64,000 nt of DNA. Source: Nannocystis exedens. Its GTDB lineage: Bacteria > Myxococcota_A > Polyangia > Nannocystales > Nannocystaceae. Made by a program: the position numbers and the translations under genes. Positions 57,186-64,000 of this stretch are shown one piece after another; the stretch's first letter is position 1, and each line of letters starts with the position of its first letter. The notes beneath the pieces are model-generated. The model had not been told where the DNA came from and did no database searches. It worked only from the letters and a program-made list of their open reading frames with translations. The stretch is from NCBI RefSeq assembly GCF_002343915.1, contig NZ_NETK01000001.1, forward strand, positions 9,368,001 through 9,432,000, read 5' to 3'.

Positions 57186-57842
57186 TTTTTTGGAATAAGT
57201 GCGAAAGACCAGGTCCCACAGCGGGCTGGAGATGCCGAAGTCGGTCGCGCGGTCGCCGAAGTGGTGGCGCAGGTGACGGCGGCGGAGGGCCCGGCCGAGG
57301 GCGGTGCGCGGGCGGCGGTGGTGGGCGAGGTAGTGGACCCACTCGTAGGCGAGGTAGCCGAGCAGGGTGCCGGCCAGCAGCGGCCAGCGGGCGTCGGGGC
57401 CGGCCAGGAGGCCGTAGACGCCGAACAGCAGGAGGGCCAGGCCGCCGCTGTAGAGCGGGGTGGCGACCAGGCGCTCGCGGTCGCCCGGGGCGACGTGGTG
57501 GTGACGGTGGACGATGAAGCTGGTGACCTGCCGCGCGGGGGTGGTCGGGGCGAGGTGGAAGAAGCCGCGGTGCAGCCAGTACTCGACGAAGGTCCACACG
57601 AGCCAGCCGCCGGCGACGCGCAGGGCGAGCTGCCCCGGCGCGTAGGCGGCTGTCCCGAAGACCAGGCAGACGGCGATCGGGCCGGCCCACAGGAGGTAGG
57701 GGCTGGCCCAGTGGGCCCGCGTCAGGCGCTCGTACAGCTCGCGGTGGAAGAAGCGCGGGGACCTGGCCTGAAGGTCAGGTTTGGCCTCGGGCCCGAGCGC
57801 GGCGGCGAGCAGCGCGTCGGTGAGGACCGGGTGGCCGGGCAC
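57144..57842 (-). CDS. Fatty acid hydroxylase (sterol desaturase superfamily)
   Basis: The 232-residue integral membrane di-iron protein has the His clusters HRGFFH, HRHHH, HYLAHHRR and HLRHHFGD between four hydrophobic helices. These match fatty acid 2-hydroxylases such as FAH/SCS7-type enzymes. The native end seems to be LVFRTYSKK; the following AREDMPDRACPP is encoded by an array of 14-bp units. A GTG at 57842 lies 2 nt after the SpoU gene, so the two form an operon. Myxobacteria make hydroxylated fatty acids and sphingolipids, which fits. Confidence 0.88.
   Translation of the reverse strand: MPGHPVLTDALLAAALGPEAKPDLQARSPRFFHRELYERLTRAHWASPYLLWAGPIAVCLVFGTAAYAPGQLALRVAGGWLVWTFVEYWLHRGFFHLAPTTPARQVTSFIVHRHHHVAPGDRERLVATPLYSGGLALLLFGVYGLLAGPDARWPLLAGTLLGYLAYEWVHYLAHHRRPRTALGRALRRRHLRHHFGDRATDFGISSPLWDLVFRTYSKKHAREDMPDRACPP
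57762..57779. repeat. 14-bp unit variant in the hydroxylase gene
   Basis: CCTG-GCCTGAAGGT-CAGG. Confidence 0.5.
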
Positions 57843-57844
57843 GG

Positions 57845-58630
57845 CTACTCCGCGGCCGGGGCCCGGTGGCAGCGCCAGAACTCGCCGAGCACGACGGCGG
57901 CGGCGCAGGCGACGTTGAGGCTGTCGAGGACGCCGGTGCCGGGGATCTGGACGGTCTCGTCGGCCATGTTCAAAAGGGCAGGGGCGAGGCCGTCGGCCTC
58001 GGCGCCGAGCATGATGACGGACCGCGCGGGCAGGGGGGCGCCGTACAGCGAGCGCTTGGCCCGGGCGGCGGTGGCGATCAGGCGGAAGCCGGCCCGCCGC
58101 GCGGCGACCAGCGGGCCGGTACCGTCGGCGACGGGGACGACGTCGACGAACTCGGCGCCGCCCTCGGCGGTGCGCAACATGGCCGGCGAGGCGTGCGACT
58201 CGAGGCCGCCGGCGAGCACGGCGTCGACGTCGAAGTGAGCGCACACGCGGACGATCGCCCCGAGGTTGTGCGGGTTGCCGACGCCGCCGAGGTAGAGGAG
58301 GCAGCGCGGGCGCGTCGGGTCGCGCCGCTGCAGCGCGGCCTGGAGGCCGATCGGCGGCCGCTCGCGGGCGATGAAGCAGATGCCCTCGTGGTGGACGGAC
58401 TGGGTGATCCGCTCGAGCTCGTCGTCCTCGACCACGTGATAGGCGATCCGTCGCTCGGCGCAGCGCTTGAGGAAGGCGCCGAACACGGGCAGGCGCGAGG
58501 GGTGGACGTAGACGCGGCGGACGTCGTCGGGCCGGCGGGCGGCGATCGCCAGGCAGGCGTTGACGCCGCAGACCTTCATCTCGGGCGCGGCCGGGGCGGC
58601 GGCCTTGGGGCTCTTCAGGGCGCGTTGCAT
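57845..58630 (-). CDS. SpoU (TrmH-type) RNA 2'-O-methyltransferase
   Basis: The 261-residue protein has a small N-terminal RNA-binding domain (KVCGVNACLAIAARRPDDVR, with VHHEGICFIARE) and the SPOUT knotted methylase domain. Motif 1 is NPHNLGAIVRVCAHF, motif 2 VIMLGAEADGLAP, and motif 3 IPGTGVLDSLNVACAAAVVL. It methylates a ribose in tRNA or rRNA; which site cannot be told. TATACC lies about 12 nt before the ATG at 58630. The hydroxylase gene follows in the same operon. Confidence 0.92.
   Translation of the reverse strand: MQRALKSPKAAAPAAPEMKVCGVNACLAIAARRPDDVRRVYVHPSRLPVFGAFLKRCAERRIAYHVVEDDELERITQSVHHEGICFIARERPPIGLQAALQRRDPTRPRCLLYLGGVGNPHNLGAIVRVCAHFDVDAVLAGGLESHASPAMLRTAEGGAEFVDVVPVADGTGPLVAARRAGFRLIATAARAKRSLYGAPLPARSVIMLGAEADGLAPALLNMADETVQIPGTGVLDSLNVACAAAVVLGEFWRCHRAPAAE
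57965..57982. repeat. 14-bp unit in the SpoU gene
   Basis: CATG-TTCAAAAGGG-CAGG, read on the minus strand as PALLNMA. Confidence 0.5.
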
Positions 58631-58697
58631 GCGGGCGCCGGAGGTATAGCAGGAGGCCGCCGGGGCTCCGTCGGGGGCCGCCGTGAGCCCGGTCGGG

Positions 58698-61559
58698 TCA
58701 GGCGGGGCGCCCGGCCAGGTGGTCGTGGACGACGCCGTACTGCCGCTCGAGCTCGCCGAACAGGACCGGCGCGTGCAGCAGGTCGCCGGCGCGGCTCTTG
58801 GCCTCGAGCGCGGCGGCGAGGGCGTGGAGGCTCATCAGCCGCAGGCCGCCCGAGCTGCCCTTGAGGCTGTGCGCGGCCTCTCGCACGCCGTCGAGGTCGC
58901 CGCTGGCGATGGCGAGGCGCAGGCGCTCCATCAGCTCGTCGGCCTCGCGCAGGAACAGCGCCGCGATCTCGTCGGCCGTGACGGCGCCCAGCAGGTCGCG
59001 CAGCTGGCGGTAGCCGGCCGTGGCCTCGCGCTCGAGCTCCCCCGGGGTCGCCACCAGCGAGGGGTCGAGCTGCGGCGCCGGCGGCGGGACCTCGATCGGC
59101 CGGCGCGACCGCTCGAGCGCGGCCCGCAGCTCGCGGATCTGGATCGGCTTGCTGACGTAGTCGTCCATGCCGGCGGCGAGGCAGGCCTCGCGGTCGCTGT
59201 CCATCGCGTTGGCGGTCATGGCGATGATCCGCGGCTGCGGCCCGCCGCTGCGGCGGATCAGCCGCGTCGCCTCGAGGCCGTCCATCTCCGGCATCTGCAC
59301 GTCCATGAGGACGATGTCGTAGGCGTGGCGGCTGATCGCGTCGAGCGCCTCGATGCCGTGGAAGGCGCAGTCGGCCCGGTAGCCGAACCGCTCGAGCATC
59401 AGCAGCATGAGCTTCTGGTTGGTGGCGTTGTCCTCGGCGACGAGGATCCGCAGCGGCAGCCGCTCGGCCAGGGTCGGGTCGAACTCGGACGCGCCGAGCT
59501 CGACCCGCGGGCTCGGCTGGGCGTCGCCCTCGCCGAGCACGCTGGTCAGGGCGGCCAGCAGCGAGCCGCCCTTGATCGGCTTGGTGACCAATGCGTCATG
59601 TTCTTCGAGACCTGTCCCAAAGGGCCGCCTCGCCATCGGCGTGAGCAGGACCACCGGGACGTGGGCGTTGCGCAGGGCCGCGAGCAGCTCCTTGTGCCGC
59701 TCGTCGGGCAGCAGGGTGTCGACGACGGCGACGTCGACGGCGACCTCGCGCAGGCCGGCGAGGGCCTCGGCGGCGCTGGCGAAGGCGAGCGTCTGCAGGC
59801 CCCAGGCGTGGGCGTGGCCGGCGAGCAGGCGCCGCTGCGGGGCGCTGGCGTCGACGAGGAGGAGCTGCTTGCCGCGGAAGCGGCCGTCGTGGTCGGCGAC
59901 GATGACCTGCGGGGTGGGCTCGCTGGCGGCGTCGATCGTGAAGTAAAAGGTCGAGCCGCGGTCGACCTCGCTGACGGCCCACATGGTGCCGCCGAGCATC
60001 TCGGCCAGTCGCTTGCTGATCGCCAGGCCGAGGCCGGTGCCGCCGAAGCGCCGGGTGGTCGAGCTGTCGAGCTGGCTGAAGCTCTGGAACAGGCGATCCA
60101 TGCGGTCGGCGCGGATGCCGATGCCGGTGTCCTCGACCGCGAAGAGCAGGCCGTAGCGCGGCGGGCCCTCGCCGGTGCGCCGCACGCCGCGGACGCTGAC
60201 GTCGAGGCTGATGTCGCCTTGGGCGGTGAACTTGACGGCGTTGCTGAGGAGGTTGAGGAGGATCTGGCGCAGGCGCGTCGAGTCGGTGACGAGCCGGCGC
60301 GGGACGTCGGGGGCGATCGAGACGGCGATGTTGAGCGGCTTGTCGCCGAGCTTGCTGGCGGCGACGAGGTCGACCACGCCCTCGATGAACTCCTGCAGGT
60401 TGAAGGCGTCGCTCTCGAGCTCGAGCTTGTTGGCCTCGATCTTGGAGAAGTCGAGGATGTCGTTGATGATCGTCAGCAGCGACTCGCACGAGGAGCGCAG
60501 GGTGTCGACGAAGTCGCGCTGCTCGCTGCTCAGCGGGGTGTCGAGGAGCAGCCCCGTCATGCCGATGATCGCGTTCATCGGCGTGCGGATCTCGTGGCTC
60601 ATGTTGGCGAGGAAGGTGCCCTTGGCGGCGTTGGCGGCCTCCGCGGCCTCCTTCGCGGCCGCCAGCGCCTGCTGGGCCCGCTTGCGCTCGGTGATGTCGG
60701 TGACGCTGGCGCGCACGAGGTTGCGGCCGCTCGCGGGCATGCGCACCAGCCGGACCTCGCACGGGATGTCCTGGCCGGCCCCGTTGCGGTGGACCCACTC
60801 GAACACCGGCGCCTCGCCCTTCATGGCCGCCAGCACGTGCTCGCGCGCCCCCTCGAGCGAGTCGCGGCCGTCGGGCTGGACCGGCGGGCTCATGGTGCCC
60901 GGGCCGACGTGCAGCAGCTCCTCGCGCGAGAGGCCGTAGAGCCGGGTGGCGTTGGCGTTGGGGTCGACGAACAGGCCGGTGTCGGCGTCGACGACGAGGA
61001 TCGCGTCCGGAGCGTACTCGAACAGGGTCCGGAACCGCTCCTCGCTCTCGCGCAGCGCGGCCTCGGCCTTGCGGCGCTCGGCCAGCTCCTGGCGGGCGGT
61101 GATGTAGAGGCCGGCGTTGACGACGCTGATCGCCAGGAGACCCGCGAACGGGGTCATCTCGGCCAGAGTCATGGCGTCGACGGCCGACAGGCCGGTGAGG
61201 CCGCCGACGACCATCACGCCGAGCCGGCGCTCGTGCGTCTCGACGGGCGTCAGCGCGAGGCCGATCGAGCTGTCGTGGTCGGGCGGCACCAGCATCGCCT
61301 GACCCGAGTTCCACACCTCCATCACCGGGCCGCCGCGGTCGTTCTCGATGTGCTCGCCGAGCACGCGGATCACCGAGCTCGCGCCGGCGATCGCCCGCAA
61401 GCCCTCGGGCTGGGAGAGGTAGAAGGCCGCGCCGCCGCCGTCGAAGAACTGCTCGGCGTGCCACAAGATCGAGCCGACCAGCGCCGGCAGGTCGACCTGC
61501 TCGCCCAGGCCCCGGCGGATGTCGTGCATCGCTGCGAGGTAGTGGTCACGCCACGGCAA
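58698..61559 (-). CDS. Hybrid sensor histidine kinase (GAF-PAS-HisKA-HATPase-REC-REC-Hpt)
   Basis: The 953-residue soluble protein has a GAF-like domain (20-155), a PAS/PAC domain (170-290), and a coiled coil. HisKA has phospho-acceptor His322 in NMSHEIRTPMN; HATPase has DILDFSKIEANKLELE, VEDTGIGI and GGTGLGLAI. The first receiver has an Asp (AVVDTLLPD) but lacks the usual acidic pair. The second receiver is intact (ILVAEDNATNQK, LMDVQMPEMDG), and a C-terminal Hpt domain has HSLKGSSGG. The TTG start at 61559 has GGGAG 7 nt upstream; an ATG at 61529 is an alternative. It should run a full phosphorelay; its target is not adjacent. Confidence 0.93.
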   Translation of the reverse strand: MPWRDHYLAAMHDIRRGLGEQVDLPALVGSILWHAEQFFDGGGAAFYLSQPEGLRAIAGASSVIRVLGEHIENDRGGPVMEVWNSGQAMLVPPDHDSSIGLALTPVETHERRLGVMVVGGLTGLSAVDAMTLAEMTPFAGLLAISVVNAGLYITARQELAERRKAEAALRESEERFRTLFEYAPDAILVVDADTGLFVDPNANATRLYGLSREELLHVGPGTMSPPVQPDGRDSLEGAREHVLAAMKGEAPVFEWVHRNGAGQDIPCEVRLVRMPASGRNLVRASVTDITERKRAQQALAAAKEAAEAANAAKGTFLANMSHEIRTPMNAIIGMTGLLLDTPLSSEQRDFVDTLRSSCESLLTIINDILDFSKIEANKLELESDAFNLQEFIEGVVDLVAASKLGDKPLNIAVSIAPDVPRRLVTDSTRLRQILLNLLSNAVKFTAQGDISLDVSVRGVRRTGEGPPRYGLLFAVEDTGIGIRADRMDRLFQSFSQLDSSTTRRFGGTGLGLAISKRLAEMLGGTMWAVSEVDRGSTFYFTIDAASEPTPQVIVADHDGRFRGKQLLLVDASAPQRRLLAGHAHAWGLQTLAFASAAEALAGLREVAVDVAVVDTLLPDERHKELLAALRNAHVPVVLLTPMARRPFGTGLEEHDALVTKPIKGGSLLAALTSVLGEGDAQPSPRVELGASEFDPTLAERLPLRILVAEDNATNQKLMLLMLERFGYRADCAFHGIEALDAISRHAYDIVLMDVQMPEMDGLEATRLIRRSGGPQPRIIAMTANAMDSDREACLAAGMDDYVSKPIQIRELRAALERSRRPIEVPPPAPQLDPSLVATPGELEREATAGYRQLRDLLGAVTADEIAALFLREADELMERLRLAIASGDLDGVREAAHSLKGSSGGLRLMSLHALAAALEAKSRAGDLLHAPVLFGELERQYGVVHDHLAGRPA
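59597..59614. repeat. 14-bp unit in the hybrid kinase gene
   Basis: CATG-TTCTTCGAGA-CCTG, followed by TCCCAAAGGG, in the first receiver region. Confidence 0.5.
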
Positions 61560-62045
61560 CGCGAACTCCCGTGTGCCCCTGCGCCGTCATCACCGGTTGC
61601 TGTGGCAAGGTGTACCAAAACTCGCCACGCTCACGCGCAGCGGCGCGCGCGCCGAGGGGCCTCCCCGGCGCGGCCATACGCTGTTCTTTCGCCTCACCCC
61701 AGGGCCGTGCGCGGGGAGATCTCCGGGACAGGATCATCGCCACAACGAAGCGCAGGGGCCGCTGGTCAGCGTTCGGGCGCAGACGGGCGATGCGGACCGG
61801 ACGGCGCCCGAATCGCGACGGCGAACCTGCGGCGGCGACCTCGCGGGCGTCGCCCGGTGCGCAGTCCCCGTGCGAAGACCCGGGCGCGGACGCGCGGGCC
61901 CGGCCTCGCGCGGGTGCCGGAGCTCGCGCATGCTCGAACGGGCATGGCGTGAGGAGCATGTCCCAGGGAGCATGTCTCCTCGGACATGCCCCCATGAGCA
62001 TGCCCGAAGAGACATGAGAGACCGCCGGCGACCCGGGCGGGCGCG
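61560..62045. other. Intergenic region of about 490 bp between two kinase genes
   Basis: No gene is recognised. Its main content is the longest array of 14-bp units (61929-62016), which ends 29 nt after the stop of the gene upstream on the minus strand. The rest presumably has the promoter of the hybrid kinase gene. Confidence 0.5.
61929..62016. repeat. Longest array: six joined 14-bp units, seven CATG in register
   Basis: CATG occurs at 61929, 61943, 61957, 61971, 61985, 61999 and 62013, exactly every 14 nt. The N10 segments differ (for example TCCCAGGGAG, TCTCCTCGGA, CCCGAAGAGA), so only the palindromic frame is kept. Confidence 0.9.
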
Positions 62046-63932
62046 TCAGCCCGGGCGGGTGTCGAGGGCCTGGCGGACGCGGGCGGCCAGGGCCTCGAAG
62101 CTGCCGGACACGACCACGCCCTCGCCGCCGGCGTGGCGCGACAGCACGAGCACGCGCAGCTCGGGCTGGGCCTTCTGCAGCGCGCGCGCGGCCTCGGCGG
62201 TGCCGGCCGACAGCTCGGACGAGATCAGGGCCAGGGCCAGCGGCGGCCGGGTCTGGCGCTGCAGGGCGAGCGCCTCCTCGAGGTGCTCGGCGATGTGGAC
62301 GGTGTAGCCGAGCTGGCGCAGGGCGGCGGCCACGGCCCCGCGCAGGTGGAGGTCGTCGTCGAGGATCAGCAGCGACTCGACGCCGCGAGTGTCGGGCGCG
62401 GGGGTCGAGTCGAGGACGCGCGGGATGCTGAACACGCGCGGCAGCACGACCTCGATCGCCAGCGAGTCGGAGGCGGCGCGGAAGCCCGACTCGTTGTCGC
62501 GGTTGAGCCGCAGCGCGCCGCCGCCGTGGCGCGCGATCGTCTGCGCCAGGACCAGGCGCGCCCGCAGGGCCTCGCTCATGTCGGCGCCGCCCGACTCGAC
62601 CGGGTAGGCGAGGAAGCGGATCCGGACGTACTCGCCGGCGGGCAGGCCGAACCCGAGCGAGCGCTCGATCCCCAGCGTCTGCGGCGCGACGTCGATCGAG
62701 AGCTTGGAACCCTGGGGCATGTACGAACGGATGTGTCGCACGACGGCGACGACCAGCAGCTCGAGCTGGCGCGGGTCGACGCGGACGGCGCTGCGCAGGC
62801 CCTCGACCGGGAGGTCGAGCGCGAGGCCGTCGCCGAGCACGCGGGCGAGCAAGCTGCCCATGCGGGCGATCAGCGAGGCGGGGGCGACGTCGATCGGGTC
62901 GGCGAGCTGGCGGCGCGCGAACGCGGCGAGCTGACGCACGAGGTCGCCCGCGTTGCGCGCGGCGCTGCGGATCCGCTCGTCGGTGGCGAGGTTCTCGATC
63001 TCGGTCAGCGGGTTCTGGAGGTCGGCGCTCATGGCCGACGCCAGCCGGGCGACGGCGCCGGTGCGCTCGGCGTGGCGCAGCATCGCCGCGGCCTGCAGGC
63101 GATCGGTGATGTCCTCGCTGACGACGATCACGCCCGAGGGCTTGCCGTCGCCGCCGGTCAGCGGGATCCGGCTGACCGCGAGCCACTGCTCGCGCCCGGC
63201 GGCGACCTGGGTCGCCTCGATGCGGGCGATCTGCGGGCGCCCGCTCTGCAGCACCTCGCGCTCGTGCCGCCGCGCGACGTCGCCGCCGTCGCACAGCTCG
63301 GGGCGCAGGACCAGCTCGCGGTCGCTGCGGCCGGCCAGCTGCGCGCCCGTCAGGCCGGCCGCGCGGGCGAACGCGCGGTTGGCCCCGCGGTAGCGCAGGC
63401 GGCTGTCCTTCCAGGCGATCCGCTGCGGCAGGTGGTCGAGGACGGCGGCGGTCTCGTCGATGCGCACGAGCGCGGCGGCCAGCGCGGCGGCCAAGGCGCT
63501 GGCCGCATGAGCATGTCCTTCGGACCAGGTGAAGCGCTGGCCGAAGGCGGCGAACAGGAGCACGCCGACGAGGCCGTCGCCGCGGGCCGGGGCGGCCAGC
63601 AGGGCCGGGGCGCCGAACAATCGCAGCGGCTTGAGCTCGGGCGGGGAGACCTCGCCGGCCGGGGCGCTGACGACTCGACCCTCGGCGAACGCCTCGAGCC
63701 AGCGCGGGGGCAACCGCAGCTCGTCGCCGCGCGGCGCCCCACGCTCCCGCATCCACACGCCGCGCGGGGCAAAGCCGAGTCCGCTGGGCTCGAGGAAGGC
63801 GGCGAAGTCGAGGCCCTGCGGCTCGGCGAAGGCCGCGAGCGCCCGCTCGGCCGCGCCCGCACCGGGGAGCAGGAGGCTCCGCAAGGCCGCGGCGAGGGCG
63901 GGCAGGCAGCGTTCATCGCCGGGGTCAGGCAT
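62046..63932 (-). CDS. Degenerate histidine-kinase-like protein with PAS and receiver-like domains
   Basis: The 628-residue protein has a GAF-like N-terminal part (to about 150) and a PAS/PAC domain (about 155-280: VLDHLPQRIAWKDSRLRYRG, GVIVVSEDITDRLQ). A HisKA-like helix reads LASAMSADLQNPLTEI, with Ala where the phospho-acceptor His of AHDFNNPL would be. The ATPase-like region has no GxGL boxes. A C-terminal receiver-like domain begins LLILDDDLHLR but has ISSEL where the acceptor Asp should be. It is therefore probably a non-catalytic partner or a signal-sensing adaptor. TACACT lies 11 nt before the ATG. It is the upstream neighbour of the hybrid kinase gene. Confidence 0.82.
   Translation of the reverse strand: MPDPGDERCLPALAAALRSLLLPGAGAAERALAAFAEPQGLDFAAFLEPSGLGFAPRGVWMRERGAPRGDELRLPPRWLEAFAEGRVVSAPAGEVSPPELKPLRLFGAPALLAAPARGDGLVGVLLFAAFGQRFTWSEGHAHAASALAAALAAALVRIDETAAVLDHLPQRIAWKDSRLRYRGANRAFARAAGLTGAQLAGRSDRELVLRPELCDGGDVARRHEREVLQSGRPQIARIEATQVAAGREQWLAVSRIPLTGGDGKPSGVIVVSEDITDRLQAAAMLRHAERTGAVARLASAMSADLQNPLTEIENLATDERIRSAARNAGDLVRQLAAFARRQLADPIDVAPASLIARMGSLLARVLGDGLALDLPVEGLRSAVRVDPRQLELLVVAVVRHIRSYMPQGSKLSIDVAPQTLGIERSLGFGLPAGEYVRIRFLAYPVESGGADMSEALRARLVLAQTIARHGGGALRLNRDNESGFRAASDSLAIEVVLPRVFSIPRVLDSTPAPDTRGVESLLILDDDLHLRGAVAAALRQLGYTVHIAEHLEEALALQRQTRPPLALALISSELSAGTAEAARALQKAQPELRVLVLSRHAGGEGVVVSGSFEALAARVRQALDTRPG
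63498..63529. repeat. Two joined 14-bp units in the degenerate kinase gene
   Basis: GCTG-GCCGCATGAG-CATG-TCCTTCGGAC-CAGG. Confidence 0.6.
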
Positions 63933-63981
63933 CTGGAGGTGACAGTGTATCAGGGCCGGAGGTCGGTTAGCCTGTCGCGAC

Positions 63982-64000
63982 ATGCTCGGCCTGCCGCAAG
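63982..64000 (+). other. Possible start of a forward gene cut by the window edge
   Basis: TAGCCT (63968-63973) is 8 nt before an ATG at 63982, the same spacing seen before many genes here. Only six codons (MLGLPQ) are visible, so this is a guess. Confidence 0.25.

Noticed and set aside
61929..62016. CRISPR array
   Set aside because: The period is 14 nt with no constant repeat of 24-37 nt, no spacers and no cas genes.
61929..62016. The half-site GGACATGTCC matches the eukaryotic p53 consensus RRRCWWGYYY
   Set aside because: A chance likeness of palindromes; the DNA is bacterial and no such factor exists there.

Overview
The window is very GC-rich chromosomal DNA from a myxobacterium, most likely a member of the Nannocystaceae (Nannocystis type). 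The reasons are: G/C at nearly every third codon position; at least six lipoproteins whose lipobox Cys is followed by a long Thr/Ser/Gly/Glu linker; several VWA lipoproteins with Cys-rich tails; a MYXO-CTERM-like C-terminus; a Ser/Thr kinase operon; and large hybrid histidine kinases. I see no rRNA, tRNA, CRISPR array, insertion sequence or prophage.

Layout. 0.3-8.3 kb: uridine kinase, a FecR/VIT/VWA/TPR envelope protein split by a probable frameshift, NADP isocitrate dehydrogenase, and a divergent WYL regulator / GFA-family pair. 8.3-13.8 kb: a small iron-permease-like protein overlapping a GT4 glycosyltransferase, then a VWA lipoprotein and a MYXO-CTERM protein. 13.9-16.7 kb: a UbiA prenyltransferase (apparently frameshifted), a radical SAM protein and a GspG-like protein, with the 3' ends of the first two genes partly duplicated downstream. 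16.8-30.7 kb: secreted or lipoprotein genes (LVIVD-like, CE2 esterase, 5'-nucleotidase, CAP domain), a thioredoxin-NHL protein, quinolinate synthase, an amidinotransferase-fold hydrolase and a PAS-PAS-STAS protein. 31-43 kb: an ankyrin protein, a VWA lipoprotein, a YfhO/DUF2304/GT2 glycosylation module, an amidase lipoprotein and a Cys-rich lipoprotein. 43-47.5 kb: an ECF sigma factor facing an overlapping Cys-rich / TPR-like / Ser-Thr kinase operon. 48-58.6 kb: a metallophosphatase, an ISP-like N6-adenine methylase without nuclease or helicase, membrane proteins, a DUF4003 protein, an M43 protease, an FG-GAP lipoprotein, a fatty acid hydroxylase and a SpoU methyltransferase. 58.7-64 kb: a hybrid histidine kinase and a second kinase-like protein that has lost its phospho-acceptor residues.

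The most striking feature is a dispersed family of a 14-bp palindromic unit, TGTCC-N4-GGACA. It occurs singly (usually with CC/GC before and GG/GC after) or in head-to-tail arrays with no spacer, where each junction reads CATG at an exact 14-nt step. I count about 50 loci and up to six joined units. Units lie inside coding sequences in all three frames, but the multi-unit arrays sit mostly between genes. Eight of ten convergent gene gaps carry a unit, against one of nine divergent gaps, and in five minus-strand genes the stop codon lies inside or at the edge of a unit. This distribution is that of a REP/BIME-like 3'-end hairpin, and I do not recognise the family. A second recurring pattern is a TAnnnT hexamer 6-10 nt upstream of many start codons, suggesting leaderless or very short-leader transcripts.
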